DNA from: JAGOPY01 sp964619555
GTDB taxonomy: Bacteria > Bacteroidota > Bacteroidia > Bacteroidales > JAGOPY01
Direction: 5' to 3'
Assembly: GCA_964619555.1 (NCBI GenBank)
Contig: CAZUDV010000004.1
Location: 186,001 to 250,000 of the forward strand
DNA length: 64,000 nt
In this document: piece by piece, positions 35,963-43,890 of the stretch
Numbering within the stretch: position 1 is the stretch's first letter
Layout of the letters: each line of letters starts with the position of its first letter
Made by a program: the position numbers and the translations under genes
The notes under the pieces: generated by a model
Told to the model about the DNA's origin: nothing
What the model saw: the letters and a program-made list of their open reading frames with translations, nothing else
Databases searched by the model: none

Positions 35963-36517
35963 TTAATAGGAATTATACCTCACGACCTCCTCCATTCCTT
36001 TCCTGTTCTTTTTCCTCAAGGGATAATTCTCCGGCGCATACCCCAGCGTGATCAGCAGCCCGATGCGCTTGCCTCTGGGGATCTGGAGCAGCTTTTTGAC
36101 TTCTTTCTCGTCGAACCAGCCGAGCATGCAGGTGCCGAGGCCATCCTCGGCGGCCTGGAGACAGAAATGCTCCGCGGCGATGCCGATGTCGATCAGCGGG
36201 TATTCGCGGTTTTTCAGGTAAGCGCCGATCTGGGCCGTGGCCGTCATCTTTTCGATGATGAGGGCGATGATCACAGGTGCCTGTGAGACAAAGTTATTGA
36301 AGGTCGACAAGGGGCCGATAGTGGCCTGTGCGACCTTTTTCACTAGCTCCGGGTCATCCACCACCACTACCCGCCAGGGCTGGCTGTTGCTGGCGGATGG
36401 CGCCAGGCGGGCCGCCTCGAGGCAGCGGTGCAGCTTTTCGGGTTCAACAGGGCGGCTGGTGTATTTCCGCACGGATTGACGTTTTTTGATCAATTCAAGA
36501 AAAGAGTGAGGTATCAT
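35963..36517 (-). CDS. nitroreductase family protein
   Basis: 184 residues of the FMN-dependent nitroreductase fold: N-terminal RQSVRKYTSRPVEPEKL, then APSASNSQPWRVVVVDD for FMN binding, and the C-terminal LGTCMLGWFDEKEVKKLL and GLLITLGYAPENYP. Family members reduce nitro compounds, flavins or quinones with NAD(P)H; the substrate is unknown. Cytoplasmic single-gene unit. Confidence 0.9.
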   Translation of the reverse strand: MIPHSFLELIKKRQSVRKYTSRPVEPEKLHRCLEAARLAPSASNSQPWRVVVVDDPELVKKVAQATIGPLSTFNNFVSQAPVIIALIIEKMTATAQIGAYLKNREYPLIDIGIAAEHFCLQAAEDGLGTCMLGWFDEKEVKKLLQIPRGKRIGLLITLGYAPENYPLRKKNRKGMEEVVRYNSY

Positions 36518-36574
36518 ATTATTTTATTACACGAAAATCCACAGAGGAGACACGAAGTTCCACGAAGAATGTCT

Positions 36575-36605
36575 GTTAATGTCGCGAGCGCAGCGAACTC
36601 ATGTC
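36575..36605 (-). repeat. single copy of the GCTCGCGACATT repeat family
   Basis: On the minus strand this reads GTTCGCTGCGCTCGCGACAT, a diverged copy of the units tandemly repeated at 40335-40430. It lies between the nitroreductase and pgi genes with fragments of a CACGAAG-type repeat. Confidence 0.65.
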
Positions 36606-36636
36606 CATTTATGTCAGGAGTGCAGCGATTTAATGA

Positions 36637-37941
36637 CTATTTCTTCCCTAAAAGCGCAAACATATTCTTTTTATACGCCTCCACGCCCGGCTGGTCGAAC
36701 GGGTTCACGCCGAGCATGTAGCCGCTGAGGCCGCAGGCCAGCTCGAAGAAGTAAATGAGCTGACCGAGCGTATACTCATTGATCTCCGGCACCTGGATGT
36801 GGATGTTCGGCACGCCGCCGTCGACATGTGCCTGGAGCGTGCCCAGTTCCGCCATCTGGTTCACATAGCCGATGCGTTTGCCGGCCAGGTAGTTCAGCCC
36901 GTCGGCATCGTCGTCGGCCTTTGGGATCGTGAGGGTGTGCCGGCTCTTTTCCACAGACAGGACCGTTTCGAAGATGTTCCGCATGCCGTCCTGGATGTAC
37001 TGGCCCATAGAGTGCAGGTCGGTGGTGAAACTCACGCCGGAGGGGAAGAGCCCTTTGCCGTGCTTGCCCTCGCTCTCGCCGTAAAGCTGCTTCCACCATT
37101 CGGTGAGGTAGAAAAGATTGGGCAGGTAGTTCACCAGGATCTCGGTGATCTTGCCGTTGCGGTAGAGTGCATTCCGCCCCGCCACATAGGCCATCACCGG
37201 GTTGTCGGCGACCGTCCCGGCTTTCCGGGCAAAGGCTTCCATATCGGCCGCGCCGCGGACCAGTTCCCGGATGTTGAAACCGGCCATGGCGATGGGCAGC
37301 AGTCCCACCGGGGTCAGCACAGAATACCTTCCGCCGACATCGTCCGGGACCACATAGGTCGGGTAACCTTCCTTATCGGCCAGGCCTTTCAATGCTCCTT
37401 TCTGCTTGTCGGTAACGGCGATGATGCGCTGCCTCGCCTCCTCCTTGCCGTATTTGGCTTCCAGGTGGTTCTTCAGGATGCGGAAAGCGATGGCGGGCTC
37501 AGTGGTGGTGCCGGATTTGGAGATGACCACCAGGGAGTAGTCTGTTTTGTCGAGGATTTCGAGCAGTTCGGCATGGTAATCTTCCGATAGCTGATGACCG
37601 GCATAGATGATGTAGGGAAAGGGCTTGTTTTCGAGGATATCGTAGAAATGATGTCCCAGCGCTTCGATCACCGCCCGTGCACCCAGGTAGGAGCCTCCAA
37701 TTCCCACTACCACGAAGATTTCAGACTTTCCCCGGAGCCTGGCGGCATCTGCTTCTACTCGGCTCAAAAGTTCCGTTTCCGTCTTGGAAGGAAGATCCAC
37801 CCATCCCAGAAAATTACTTCCCAGGCCGGTCTTGTTCAGCAAGCCGGGATAATACCGGTCCATCTCCCCCTGCATCGCCATCACATCCGACTCAGGAACA
37901 AAACGGTAGATATTGGTCAAATCGATCTTTATATTGTTCAT
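36637..37941 (-). CDS. pgi: glucose-6-phosphate isomerase
   Basis: 434 residues of the short bacterial Pgi type, interconverting glucose 6-phosphate and fructose 6-phosphate in glycolysis. Visible motifs are VVGIGGSYLGARAVIEAL (phosphosugar loop), VISKSGTTTEPAIAFR and LFPSGVSFTTDLHSMGQYI near the active site. Full length with no anomalies. An intrinsic terminator precedes it on the same strand (37974-38008), so its own promoter must lie within the last ~30 bases or read-through from upstream feeds it. Confidence 0.95.
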   Translation of the reverse strand: MNNIKIDLTNIYRFVPESDVMAMQGEMDRYYPGLLNKTGLGSNFLGWVDLPSKTETELLSRVEADAARLRGKSEIFVVVGIGGSYLGARAVIEALGHHFYDILENKPFPYIIYAGHQLSEDYHAELLEILDKTDYSLVVISKSGTTTEPAIAFRILKNHLEAKYGKEEARQRIIAVTDKQKGALKGLADKEGYPTYVVPDDVGGRYSVLTPVGLLPIAMAGFNIRELVRGAADMEAFARKAGTVADNPVMAYVAGRNALYRNGKITEILVNYLPNLFYLTEWWKQLYGESEGKHGKGLFPSGVSFTTDLHSMGQYIQDGMRNIFETVLSVEKSRHTLTIPKADDDADGLNYLAGKRIGYVNQMAELGTLQAHVDGGVPNIHIQVPEINEYTLGQLIYFFELACGLSGYMLGVNPFDQPGVEAYKKNMFALLGKK

Positions 37942-37973
37942 CTTTATGAAATTAAATGAAGTGCGAAATTAGC

Positions 37974-38008
37974 AAAAAAAAGTACGGTCCACTTTCCGCA
38001 GACCGTAC
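37974..38008 (-). terminator. intrinsic terminator on the minus strand, upstream of pgi
   Basis: Minus-strand reading: GTACGGTC, 11-base loop, GACCGTAC, then eight T. A perfect 8-bp stem with a T-tract. No coding gene on this strand ends here, which points to a short untranslated transcript or to attenuation of pgi. Confidence 0.7.
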
Positions 38009-38090
38009 CCCCAATAAACCAAAAACCAAAATTATGAATCAGACTTCTGTTGCGCAGATATAACCTGACGATTCATATGGTCAGATTACA
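37974..38090 (-). ncRNA. candidate small RNA between pgi and the histidine kinase
   Basis: A -7 element (TATTTTTG, minus strand, 38095-38102) and the terminator at 37974-38008 bracket about 115 bases without a minus-strand reading frame. Inside, GATTCATA and TATGAATC (38070-38077, 38033-38040) form a perfect 8-bp stem. Not matched to a known RNA family by eye. Alternative: on the plus strand an A/C-rich leader precedes a nine-codon frame (ATG at 38034), so the region might instead encode a tiny peptide. Confidence 0.4.
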
Positions 38091-38094
38091 GTTA

Positions 38095-38102
38095 CAAAAA
38101 TA
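38095..38102 (-). promoter_or_regulatory. -7 element of the candidate small RNA
   Basis: Minus-strand TATTTTTG fits TAnnTTTG, with TTG (38120-38122) 17 bases further upstream as a possible -33 element. Confidence 0.45.
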
Positions 38103-38186
38103 TAGTGCAAAAATCCTGCCAACTGTTAACGAACATTAAGATACGTTAAAATATGTTAAACCCCCTGCTATACCTCTATAATTCAG

Positions 38187-38194
38187 TATTTTTG
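38187..38194 (+). promoter_or_regulatory. -7 element touching the kinase start codon
   Basis: TATTTTTG matches TAnnTTTG and ends five bases before the ATG at 38200, which would put the transcript start at or next to the start codon (a leaderless message), or imply that translation starts at the next ATG (38212). Confidence 0.4.
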
Positions 38195-38199
38195 CCCGT

Positions 38200-39630
38200 A
38201 TGAAGCGCCAGATGATCCTGCCCGCGGTAATCGTTTTATCCATCGCCCTGACCGGTCTGATGGTGATACAGGGTTATTGGATCCGGAGCGCTTACCGGGT
38301 AAATCAGTCTAATTTTGTCAGGATAGTGAACGAAGCGGCCCTGGATGTGATCCTGACCCTGGAAAAACTGGATCTGGCGAGGAAGATCGGTCAGACCCTG
38401 GAACTGGAGGCTCCTGACGAAATAACCGTTGTAAAGATGGACTCCATAAACCAGATATTGCTAAAGGAAATGCGATCCATTTCCACCCGGAAAGACCTTG
38501 AAATCTTTTATAATAAGTTCTTCATGGCCAGGGAGTTGATGGAAGACAGGATGATTTACCTGGACGACAAGATGCAAAGGACCAGGGTGGATGCTGCGGA
38601 ACTGGATTCCCTTCTCCGGCTGGAATTAGAAGACAGGAGCATGAAAGCAGGCTGGGTTTCGGCCATCTATAATCCTTACCATAAGGAGCTTATCACACTT
38701 AATGGCCGGGATTATGAAACCGAACTCCAGGATTCGAAGGTCAGCTTTCATTTCGAGCTTTTCCCCGACGATATGCATGCCCACCCGGATTTCCTGTTGC
38801 TCTATTTTCCCAATGAAAGAAATTACCTGATCGGGCAGGTCTGGCCGCTGGTAACGGTTTCCTTCATTCTCATCATCATCATCATTCTCTCCTTTACCTA
38901 TACCATCATCATATTCTACCGGCAGAAGAAGCTGAGCGCGCTGAAAAATGATTTCATCAACAACATGACGCATGAGTTCAAGACTCCTGTCTCGACGATT
39001 TCACTGGCCTGTGAAGCATTGAATGACAAGGATATACAGAAATCCGAAGAGCTCTACCGTTCGTATATCAACATCATCAGCGAAGAAAACCGCCGGCTGG
39101 GGGTAATGGCGGAAAGGATCCTGCAGTCGGCCAGGATGGAAAAGGGGGAGATGCAGCTAAACAGGGAGTTGACGGATTTGCACGAGATCCTGTCGGAAGT
39201 GATCCGGAACATCGGCATCCAGATCGAGATCAAGGATGGCCAGATCATCAAGGATTTCAATGCCAGGAACAGCATGGTGGAAGTGGACCGTATGCACCTG
39301 GTGAACGTGGTGCAGAACCTGATGGACAACGCGAACCTGTACACCCCTGTAAAACCGCAGATCATTGTATCGACGAGGGACGCAAACGACGGGGTCATCT
39401 TCTCCATACAGGACAACGGGATTGGGATCAGCAAAGCCGACCAGAAGAAGATTTTTGAAAAGCTTTACCGCGTACCCGAGGGGAATATACACAATTTCAA
39501 GGGATTCGGACTTGGGTTGAGTTATGTTAAATTCGTGGTGGAGCAGCATGGCGGCACGATCAGGCTGGAGAGCGAACTGAAAAAAGGCACGAAATTCGAT
39601 ATTTTCCTGCCGCAGAACCATCAAAAATAA
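38200..39630 (+). CDS. rprX: sensor histidine kinase, RprX-like
   Basis: 476 residues. Transmembrane helices near 5-25 and 222-245 enclose a ~195-residue periplasmic sensor. HisKA follows with phospho-His H258 (NNMTHEFKTPVSTISL), then ATPase motifs: N box NLMDNANLYTP, G1 QDNGIGIS, G2 GFGLGLSYV. It pairs with the OmpR-type regulator starting six bases after its stop. Gene order and regulator similarity resemble Bacteroides RprX/RprY; the signal is unknown. Confidence 0.9.
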   Translation: MKRQMILPAVIVLSIALTGLMVIQGYWIRSAYRVNQSNFVRIVNEAALDVILTLEKLDLARKIGQTLELEAPDEITVVKMDSINQILLKEMRSISTRKDLEIFYNKFFMARELMEDRMIYLDDKMQRTRVDAAELDSLLRLELEDRSMKAGWVSAIYNPYHKELITLNGRDYETELQDSKVSFHFELFPDDMHAHPDFLLLYFPNERNYLIGQVWPLVTVSFILIIIIILSFTYTIIIFYRQKKLSALKNDFINNMTHEFKTPVSTISLACEALNDKDIQKSEELYRSYINIISEENRRLGVMAERILQSARMEKGEMQLNRELTDLHEILSEVIRNIGIQIEIKDGQIIKDFNARNSMVEVDRMHLVNVVQNLMDNANLYTPVKPQIIVSTRDANDGVIFSIQDNGIGISKADQKKIFEKLYRVPEGNIHNFKGFGLGLSYVKFVVEQHGGTIRLESELKKGTKFDIFLPQNHQK

Positions 39631-39636
39631 TGGCAC

Positions 39637-40332
39637 ATGGAAGTCAATGAACTGAAAGTATTACTGGCTGAAGATGATAAGAACCTGGGAGCGGTGCTGA
39701 AGGCCTATCTCGAAGCGAAGGGCTACCAGACCACCCTTTGCGTGAATGGCAAGGAAGCGTACGATATGTACAACAAGAAAAAGTACGATTTCTGCATCGT
39801 CGACGTGATGATGCCCGTCAAGGACGGCTTCACGCTGGCGCAGGAGATCCGCAAGCTGGACAAGAGGATCCCTATTCTTTTTTTGACGGCCAAGTCGTTG
39901 CAGGAAGACAAACTGAAAGGTTTCGAGATGGGAGGCGACGACTACATGACCAAGCCGTTCAGCATGGAAGAATTGCTGATGAGGATGAAGGCCATTCTCC
40001 GGCGGGTGAAAGAAGGGGGGAGCGAGGGAAGGTCATCGGTTTACCGTATCGGCCGGCTGACTTTCGACCATACCCGTCAGGTGCTGACATCTCCCTCCGG
40101 GGAGACTAAGCTGACCAGCAAGGAAGCCGAACTGCTGCGGCTGCTCTGCGAGAATGCCAATGATGTGCTGGACCGCAGCGTGGCGCTGAACCGGATCTGG
40201 CAGGACGACAGCTACTTCAATGCCCGCAGCATGGATGTGTATATCACAAAGTTGAGAAAGTATCTGAAAGATGAACCTTCCGTGGAGTTGCTGAATGTCC
40301 ATGGGATAGGGTTCAAGCTGGTGCTGCCGTGA
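39637..40332 (+). CDS. rprY: OmpR-family response regulator, RprY-like
   Basis: 231 residues: receiver domain with acidic pocket E12-D13-D14, phospho-acceptor D56 (CIVDVMMPVKDG) and K in MTKPFS, followed by a winged-helix DNA-binding domain (LTSKEAELLRLLCENANDVLDRS, MDVYITKLRKYL). Cotranscribed with the kinase. The match to RprY of Bacteroides is by recognition of the receiver sequence, not by alignment. Confidence 0.92.
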   Translation: MEVNELKVLLAEDDKNLGAVLKAYLEAKGYQTTLCVNGKEAYDMYNKKKYDFCIVDVMMPVKDGFTLAQEIRKLDKRIPILFLTAKSLQEDKLKGFEMGGDDYMTKPFSMEELLMRMKAILRRVKEGGSEGRSSVYRIGRLTFDHTRQVLTSPSGETKLTSKEAELLRLLCENANDVLDRSVALNRIWQDDSYFNARSMDVYITKLRKYLKDEPSVELLNVHGIGFKLVLP

Positions 40333-40334
40333 GA

Positions 40335-40430
40335 GGTCATTAGCTCGCTTCGCTCGCGACATTGAAGGACATTAGCTCGCTTCGCTCGCGACATTAAAGG
40401 ACATTAGGCCGCTTCGCTCGCGACATTGAG
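40335..40430. repeat. three tandem 32-bp units ending CTCGCGACATT
   Basis: Units GGACATTAGCTCGCTTCGC followed by TCGCGACATT, repeated three times (the third with GGCCGC in place of GCTCGC). Immediately after the regulator stop codon and before a convergent gene; probably a REP-like family distinct from the A and B palindromes at 9.2-10.1 kb. The internal dyad (TCGC/GCGA) is weak. Confidence 0.88.
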
Positions 40431-40458
40431 TGAAGGTTGCCCAATTAGTGACCCGGCC

Positions 40459-41712
40459 CTATTTTTTCCTGGTTTTCGGCGGATACGGATCAAACCGGCA
40501 AACCGGCCCGAGTTCGTAGCGGGGGTCATCCAGAATCTCAAAGAGCAGGTTCGAGGAAATGGAACGGGACGTATTGGTCAGGACGATGATAGACTTCTCC
40601 TGGTATATATCCCGGATGAAATAAGTCCGGAAACCTTTCCACCAGCCATAGTGAAAGACTGTTTTCGGCCGGTCGGCTTTCAGGCGCCAGCCGAAACCGT
40701 AATTGTCGCGCCAGTCCTTGAATTTGGGACTTCCTTCTTTAAATGCTTCCTCAATAGTAGCCTGACTGACGAGGATATCCGTGTACAATGCCTGGTCCCA
40801 CCTGAAGAGATCCTCTACGGTAGAGTATACCCCTTTGTCGCCCACCACGCCATTCTGGTAGAAATTTTGTTCGGGCCGCGGCAAGCCGCGGGATCCGCGG
40901 TGTCCGCAAACTCCGACCGGAACGAGGTCAGTTATAGTGTCCCCGGGTTTCAGGCGGTAAATGAACGAGTTGTTCATTTTGAGCGGGTCGAAGATATTTT
41001 CCTGCACGAAGACCTCGAAAGGTTTGTCGCTGATCCGTTCAACGACGGAAGCCAGCAGGGCATAGTTGGTGTTGCAGTAATCGAAGCTGCCGTCAGGCGG
41101 GAAAGCCTGTTTGATATCATTTTGCTCCATGATCCGTATCATATCCTCATTGGACAGCGGTCTTTCCTGTCCCCAGTACTCATCGGAGAAGTGCATATAA
41201 TCCGGAATACCAGACCGGTGATTCAGCAAGTGACGGATTGTGACCCCATGGTACGGCAGTTCAGGAATGAATTTTCTGACCGAATCATCGAATTGCAAAA
41301 GGCCATCTTCCTTCAGGATCATCACAGCCATCGCGGTGAACATCTTGGAAACGGATGCCAGTTGAAAAGCCGATTGGGTGGTGAGTTTCTTTTTGGTCCT
41401 GAAATTATCGTACCCATATGCTTTTTTAAAGACCAACCTGCCTTTTTCGGAGTAGAGAACTGTGCCATTGAAGCCGGTTTTTTGCTGCAATCGGGAGAAG
41501 ATACTGTCAATGATATTGGCTTTAGCGGAGATGATTGTTTGATCGAGGTCGGTAAAAATGCTGTCTGCAGGAAATAGGTGGTACTGTCGAAACCGGGGTG
41601 CTTCCTGTATTTTACCGGCTGACCAGACTATTGCGAGGGTAATGCCGAATGCAAATCCAACCGGGAGGATCAGGTAGCGGAAGAAGTTTCTGAAGAATCG
41701 TTTCGATGCCAT
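40459..41712 (-). CDS. serine hydrolase, class C beta-lactamase/DD-peptidase family
   Basis: 417 residues from ATG 41712. An N-terminal membrane/signal helix (FRYLILPVGFAFGITLAIVWS) anchors it outside the cytoplasm. Active-site motifs: S120-V-S-K123 (QLASVSKMFTAMA), Y212-C-N (DYCNTNYALL) and HYGWW (the KTG/HxG equivalent). Such 'beta-lactamase' family proteins are often DD-peptidases or esterases; resistance function is not implied. An earlier in-frame start would remove the clean N-terminus. Confidence 0.88.
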   Translation of the reverse strand: MASKRFFRNFFRYLILPVGFAFGITLAIVWSAGKIQEAPRFRQYHLFPADSIFTDLDQTIISAKANIIDSIFSRLQQKTGFNGTVLYSEKGRLVFKKAYGYDNFRTKKKLTTQSAFQLASVSKMFTAMAVMILKEDGLLQFDDSVRKFIPELPYHGVTIRHLLNHRSGIPDYMHFSDEYWGQERPLSNEDMIRIMEQNDIKQAFPPDGSFDYCNTNYALLASVVERISDKPFEVFVQENIFDPLKMNNSFIYRLKPGDTITDLVPVGVCGHRGSRGLPRPEQNFYQNGVVGDKGVYSTVEDLFRWDQALYTDILVSQATIEEAFKEGSPKFKDWRDNYGFGWRLKADRPKTVFHYGWWKGFRTYFIRDIYQEKSIIVLTNTSRSISSNLLFEILDDPRYELGPVCRFDPYPPKTRKK

Positions 41713-41752
41713 AGTTGAATGGGGGCAAAAATAGTTTTTAATTTTCGTCCTA

Positions 41753-41770
41753 CCACTATAGTCGTAGTAC
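41753..41770 (+). promoter_or_regulatory. 18-bp ACTATAGT element, site 1
   Basis: CCACTATAGTCGTAGTAC, 43 bases before the cupin start and 14 bases upstream of a TATCTTTG -7 element, overlapping the expected -33 region. One base differs from site 2. Confidence 0.7.
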
Positions 41771-41784
41771 GAAAAATACAATCT

Positions 41785-41792
41785 TATCTTTG
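41785..41792 (+). promoter_or_regulatory. -7 promoter element for the cupin-macro genes
   Basis: TATCTTTG, an exact TAnnTTTG match, 21 bases before the cupin start codon. Confidence 0.6.
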
Positions 41793-41813
41793 TTAAATAT
41801 TTAATCACACATT

Positions 41814-42152
41814 ATGGAAAAGATATACCCTGAAATTGTAACTAATCTGCCTGAAGCTGAAATCAAATTCAGTGGCGTGCGTGGATGGCTTTCCCAGGGT
41901 GAAGGCCACCAGGTTGTTTTCATGGAAATTCAACCCATTGGTAAGATACCCGACCATGCCCACGGAGCACAGTGGGGTATTGTGGTGGATGGTGAAATGT
42001 CATTGACCATTGCTGGTGTTACGCAGACCTACCATAAAGGCGATCATTATTATATTCCATCTGGTGTTGTACATTCTGCAGAATTTAAAAGAAAGACCTA
42101 TGCAATTGATTTCTTTGCAGATAGAAACAGATATCCTATCAAGAATAAATGA
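41814..42152 (+). CDS. small cupin-domain protein
   Basis: 112 residues forming a single cupin barrel: IPDHAHGAQWGIVVDGEMSL supplies the metal-binding His/His/Glu-like residues of motif 1, and YYIPSGVVHSAEF supplies the motif 2 His. Function unknown; single cupins often bind small ligands or isomerise sugars. First gene of a four-gene cluster, six bases before the macro-domain gene. Confidence 0.85.
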   Translation: MEKIYPEIVTNLPEAEIKFSGVRGWLSQGEGHQVVFMEIQPIGKIPDHAHGAQWGIVVDGEMSLTIAGVTQTYHKGDHYYIPSGVVHSAEFKRKTYAIDFFADRNRYPIKNK

Positions 42153-42158
42153 TCCGAT

Positions 42159-42674
42159 ATGAAGATTGAACTCTTGCAGGGTGACATCACAGAGGTTAAA
42201 GCCGATGTCATTGTCAATGCAGCAAACAGCTCTCTGCTAGGTGGAGGCGGTGTGGATGGCGCGATACACCGGAAAGGTGGCCCTGCTATCCTGGCTGATT
42301 GCATGAGAATAAGGGAAGAGCAGGGGGAATGCGAGACAGGTCAGGCTGTGGTCACTTCTGCTGGCAATCTTCCGGCCCGCTACGTCATCCATACCGTAGG
42401 TCCTGTCTGGTACGGTGGCGCTTCAAGTGAGGATGCCCTACTCAGGAACTGTTATCTCAATTCATTGCAAATCGCAGAAGGACTGGGAGTTAAATCCATA
42501 GCCTTTCCTAGTATCAGCACTGGGGTGTATCGGTTCCCGAAGAAACGGGCTGCTGCAATAGCCGTGAAAGCAGTGAAAGACCATTCTTCAGAATATGTTG
42601 GGATTGAGAATTTGATATTTGTTTGTTTTGATGAGGAGAATTATTTGATATATAAAGATTTACTTGGATTGTAG
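42159..42674 (+). CDS. macro-domain protein, O-acetyl-ADP-ribose deacetylase-like
   Basis: 171 residues, full-length macro domain of the YmdB/MacroD type: GDITEVKADVIVNAANSSL, GGGGVDGAIH (catalytic loop with Asp), VIHTVGPVW and FPSISTGVYRFP. It removes ADP-ribose from proteins or hydrolyses O-acetyl-ADP-ribose. It overlaps no neighbour but follows the cupin after six bases, so it is in the same operon. Confidence 0.95.
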   Translation: MKIELLQGDITEVKADVIVNAANSSLLGGGGVDGAIHRKGGPAILADCMRIREEQGECETGQAVVTSAGNLPARYVIHTVGPVWYGGASSEDALLRNCYLNSLQIAEGLGVKSIAFPSISTGVYRFPKKRAAAIAVKAVKDHSSEYVGIENLIFVCFDEENYLIYKDLLGL

Positions 42675-42710
42675 GATGACATTTTTTTTTGTGTTCAAAA
42701 ACTCGTCGGA

Positions 42711-42728
42711 CCACTATAGTGGTAGTAC
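42711..42728 (+). promoter_or_regulatory. 18-bp ACTATAGT element, site 2
   Basis: CCACTATAGTGGTAGTAC: a perfect 12-bp palindrome (CCACTATAGTGG) followed by TAGTAC, 22 bases before the TfoX-N start codon. Confidence 0.75.
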
Positions 42729-42750
42729 AATTTTTTAAATAAATTGCGCC

Positions 42751-43104
42751 ATGCCTTATGATGAATATCTCACTGATCGAATTGCTAAACTACTGGAAGA
42801 AAAGCATATCCCTTTCGTTTTAAAAAAAATGATGGGGGGCATTTGTTTCATGGTACATGATAAAATGCTGGCCGGAGTATTTAAAACAAGGTTGATGGCA
42901 CGGATAGACCCGGTTCTGGAACAAGAAGTCCTGGAAAATGAACATTGCTCCATGCTTGATTCCACGGGGAAGTCCATGCGAGGATTCATTTATGTGGAAC
43001 CGGAAGGCACCGATATGGACAAAGACCTGGAATATTGGGTGGGTCTTTGCCTGGAATATAATCCAAGGGCAAAGGCCAGTAAAAAGAAATCAGCAAAATC
43101 TTAG
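42751..43104 (+). CDS. TfoX N-terminal domain protein
   Basis: 117 residues of the TfoX-N family (KKMMGGICFMVHDKMLAGVF, MRGFIYVEPEG). The family was named from the competence regulator TfoX, but isolated N-terminal domains have no defined function and no competence role should be assumed. Lys-rich tail. It precedes the racemase by four bases. Confidence 0.85.
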   Translation: MPYDEYLTDRIAKLLEEKHIPFVLKKMMGGICFMVHDKMLAGVFKTRLMARIDPVLEQEVLENEHCSMLDSTGKSMRGFIYVEPEGTDMDKDLEYWVGLCLEYNPRAKASKKKSAKS

Positions 43105-43108
43105 AGAT

Positions 43109-43807
43109 ATGAAAAATCTTATTGGATTGATCGGAGGGACAGGGTACGCTTCGACAGTGGAGTATTATACCATGATCAATGAGAAAGTCAATGCCAGACT
43201 GGGTGGTTTTGAGTACGCCGGTTGCCTGGTATATTCCCTCAACTACGGGGAGATTAATAAACTAAATGATCAGGATGATCTGCCTGCTATCTATTTGATC
43301 ATTCTGGAAGCAGCTAAAATATTGCAGAATGCAGGAGTAAATTGCATTGTTTTATGTGCCAACACTTTACATCTTTTTGCGGACCAGCTGGAAAAGGATG
43401 TCCCTTTGCCATTGATCCACATTGCTGAAGCCACAGCGCTTAAGATCAGGCAGGACTCTTTTACAAAGGTTGGACTGCTAGGTACAAAACGTACCATGAT
43501 GAACGATTTTTACAGGTCCCGTCTAAAACGACACGGGATTGAAACCCTCGTGCCTGAAGAACCAGACCGTGATTTTGTGGAATACTCTATCCGGCAGGAG
43601 ATGGTCAGGGGAATCTTCAAACCGGAGAACAATTCCAGATATCTTGAGATCATAGGCCGGTTACATGATAACGGCTCCCAGGGAGTAGTGCTGGGCTGTA
43701 CAGAAATCCCATTGATTGTAAAGCAGGAACAGACCAGTATCAAGCTTTATGATACGTCGGAGATCCATGCGGAAGCTATTGTGGATTTTTATGTCCGATC
43801 ACTATAG
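43109..43807 (+). CDS. aspartate/glutamate racemase family protein
   Basis: 232 residues from ATG 43109; a longer upstream frame would overlap the TfoX gene. Two active-site cysteines are present: Cys in VLCANTLHLF and in VLGCTEIPLI, and GLIGGTGYASTVEYY opens the Rossmann-like fold. It resembles YgeA/RacX broad-specificity amino acid racemases; the substrate is not certain. The stop codon lies within ACTATAGT site 3. Confidence 0.9.
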   Translation: MKNLIGLIGGTGYASTVEYYTMINEKVNARLGGFEYAGCLVYSLNYGEINKLNDQDDLPAIYLIILEAAKILQNAGVNCIVLCANTLHLFADQLEKDVPLPLIHIAEATALKIRQDSFTKVGLLGTKRTMMNDFYRSRLKRHGIETLVPEEPDRDFVEYSIRQEMVRGIFKPENNSRYLEIIGRLHDNGSQGVVLGCTEIPLIVKQEQTSIKLYDTSEIHAEAIVDFYVRSL

Positions 43808-43816
43808 TGGTAGTAC
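43799..43816 (+). promoter_or_regulatory. 18-bp ACTATAGT element, site 3
   Basis: TCACTATAGTGGTAGTAC, overlapping the racemase stop codon. There is no plus-strand gene after it, so here it may be a terminator-like or remnant copy rather than an operator. Confidence 0.65.
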
Positions 43817-43890
43817 GACTTTGTAATCAACACAAGTCCACCACTTTATCCTTAATAAAAGCCCGATTTTCAACTTGTCCTACAATTTTT

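Noticed and set aside
36271..36286. TCACAGG-TG-CCTGTGA palindrome in the nitroreductase gene, like the GGTCACCTGTGA repeat
   Set aside because: It encodes conserved family residues (SQAPVI) and has only one dyad, so chance resemblance is likelier than insertion.
40426..41577. 383-codon plus-strand frame opposite the serine hydrolase
   Set aside because: It is the complement of a clear beta-lactamase-family gene with intact motifs; no independent protein signature.
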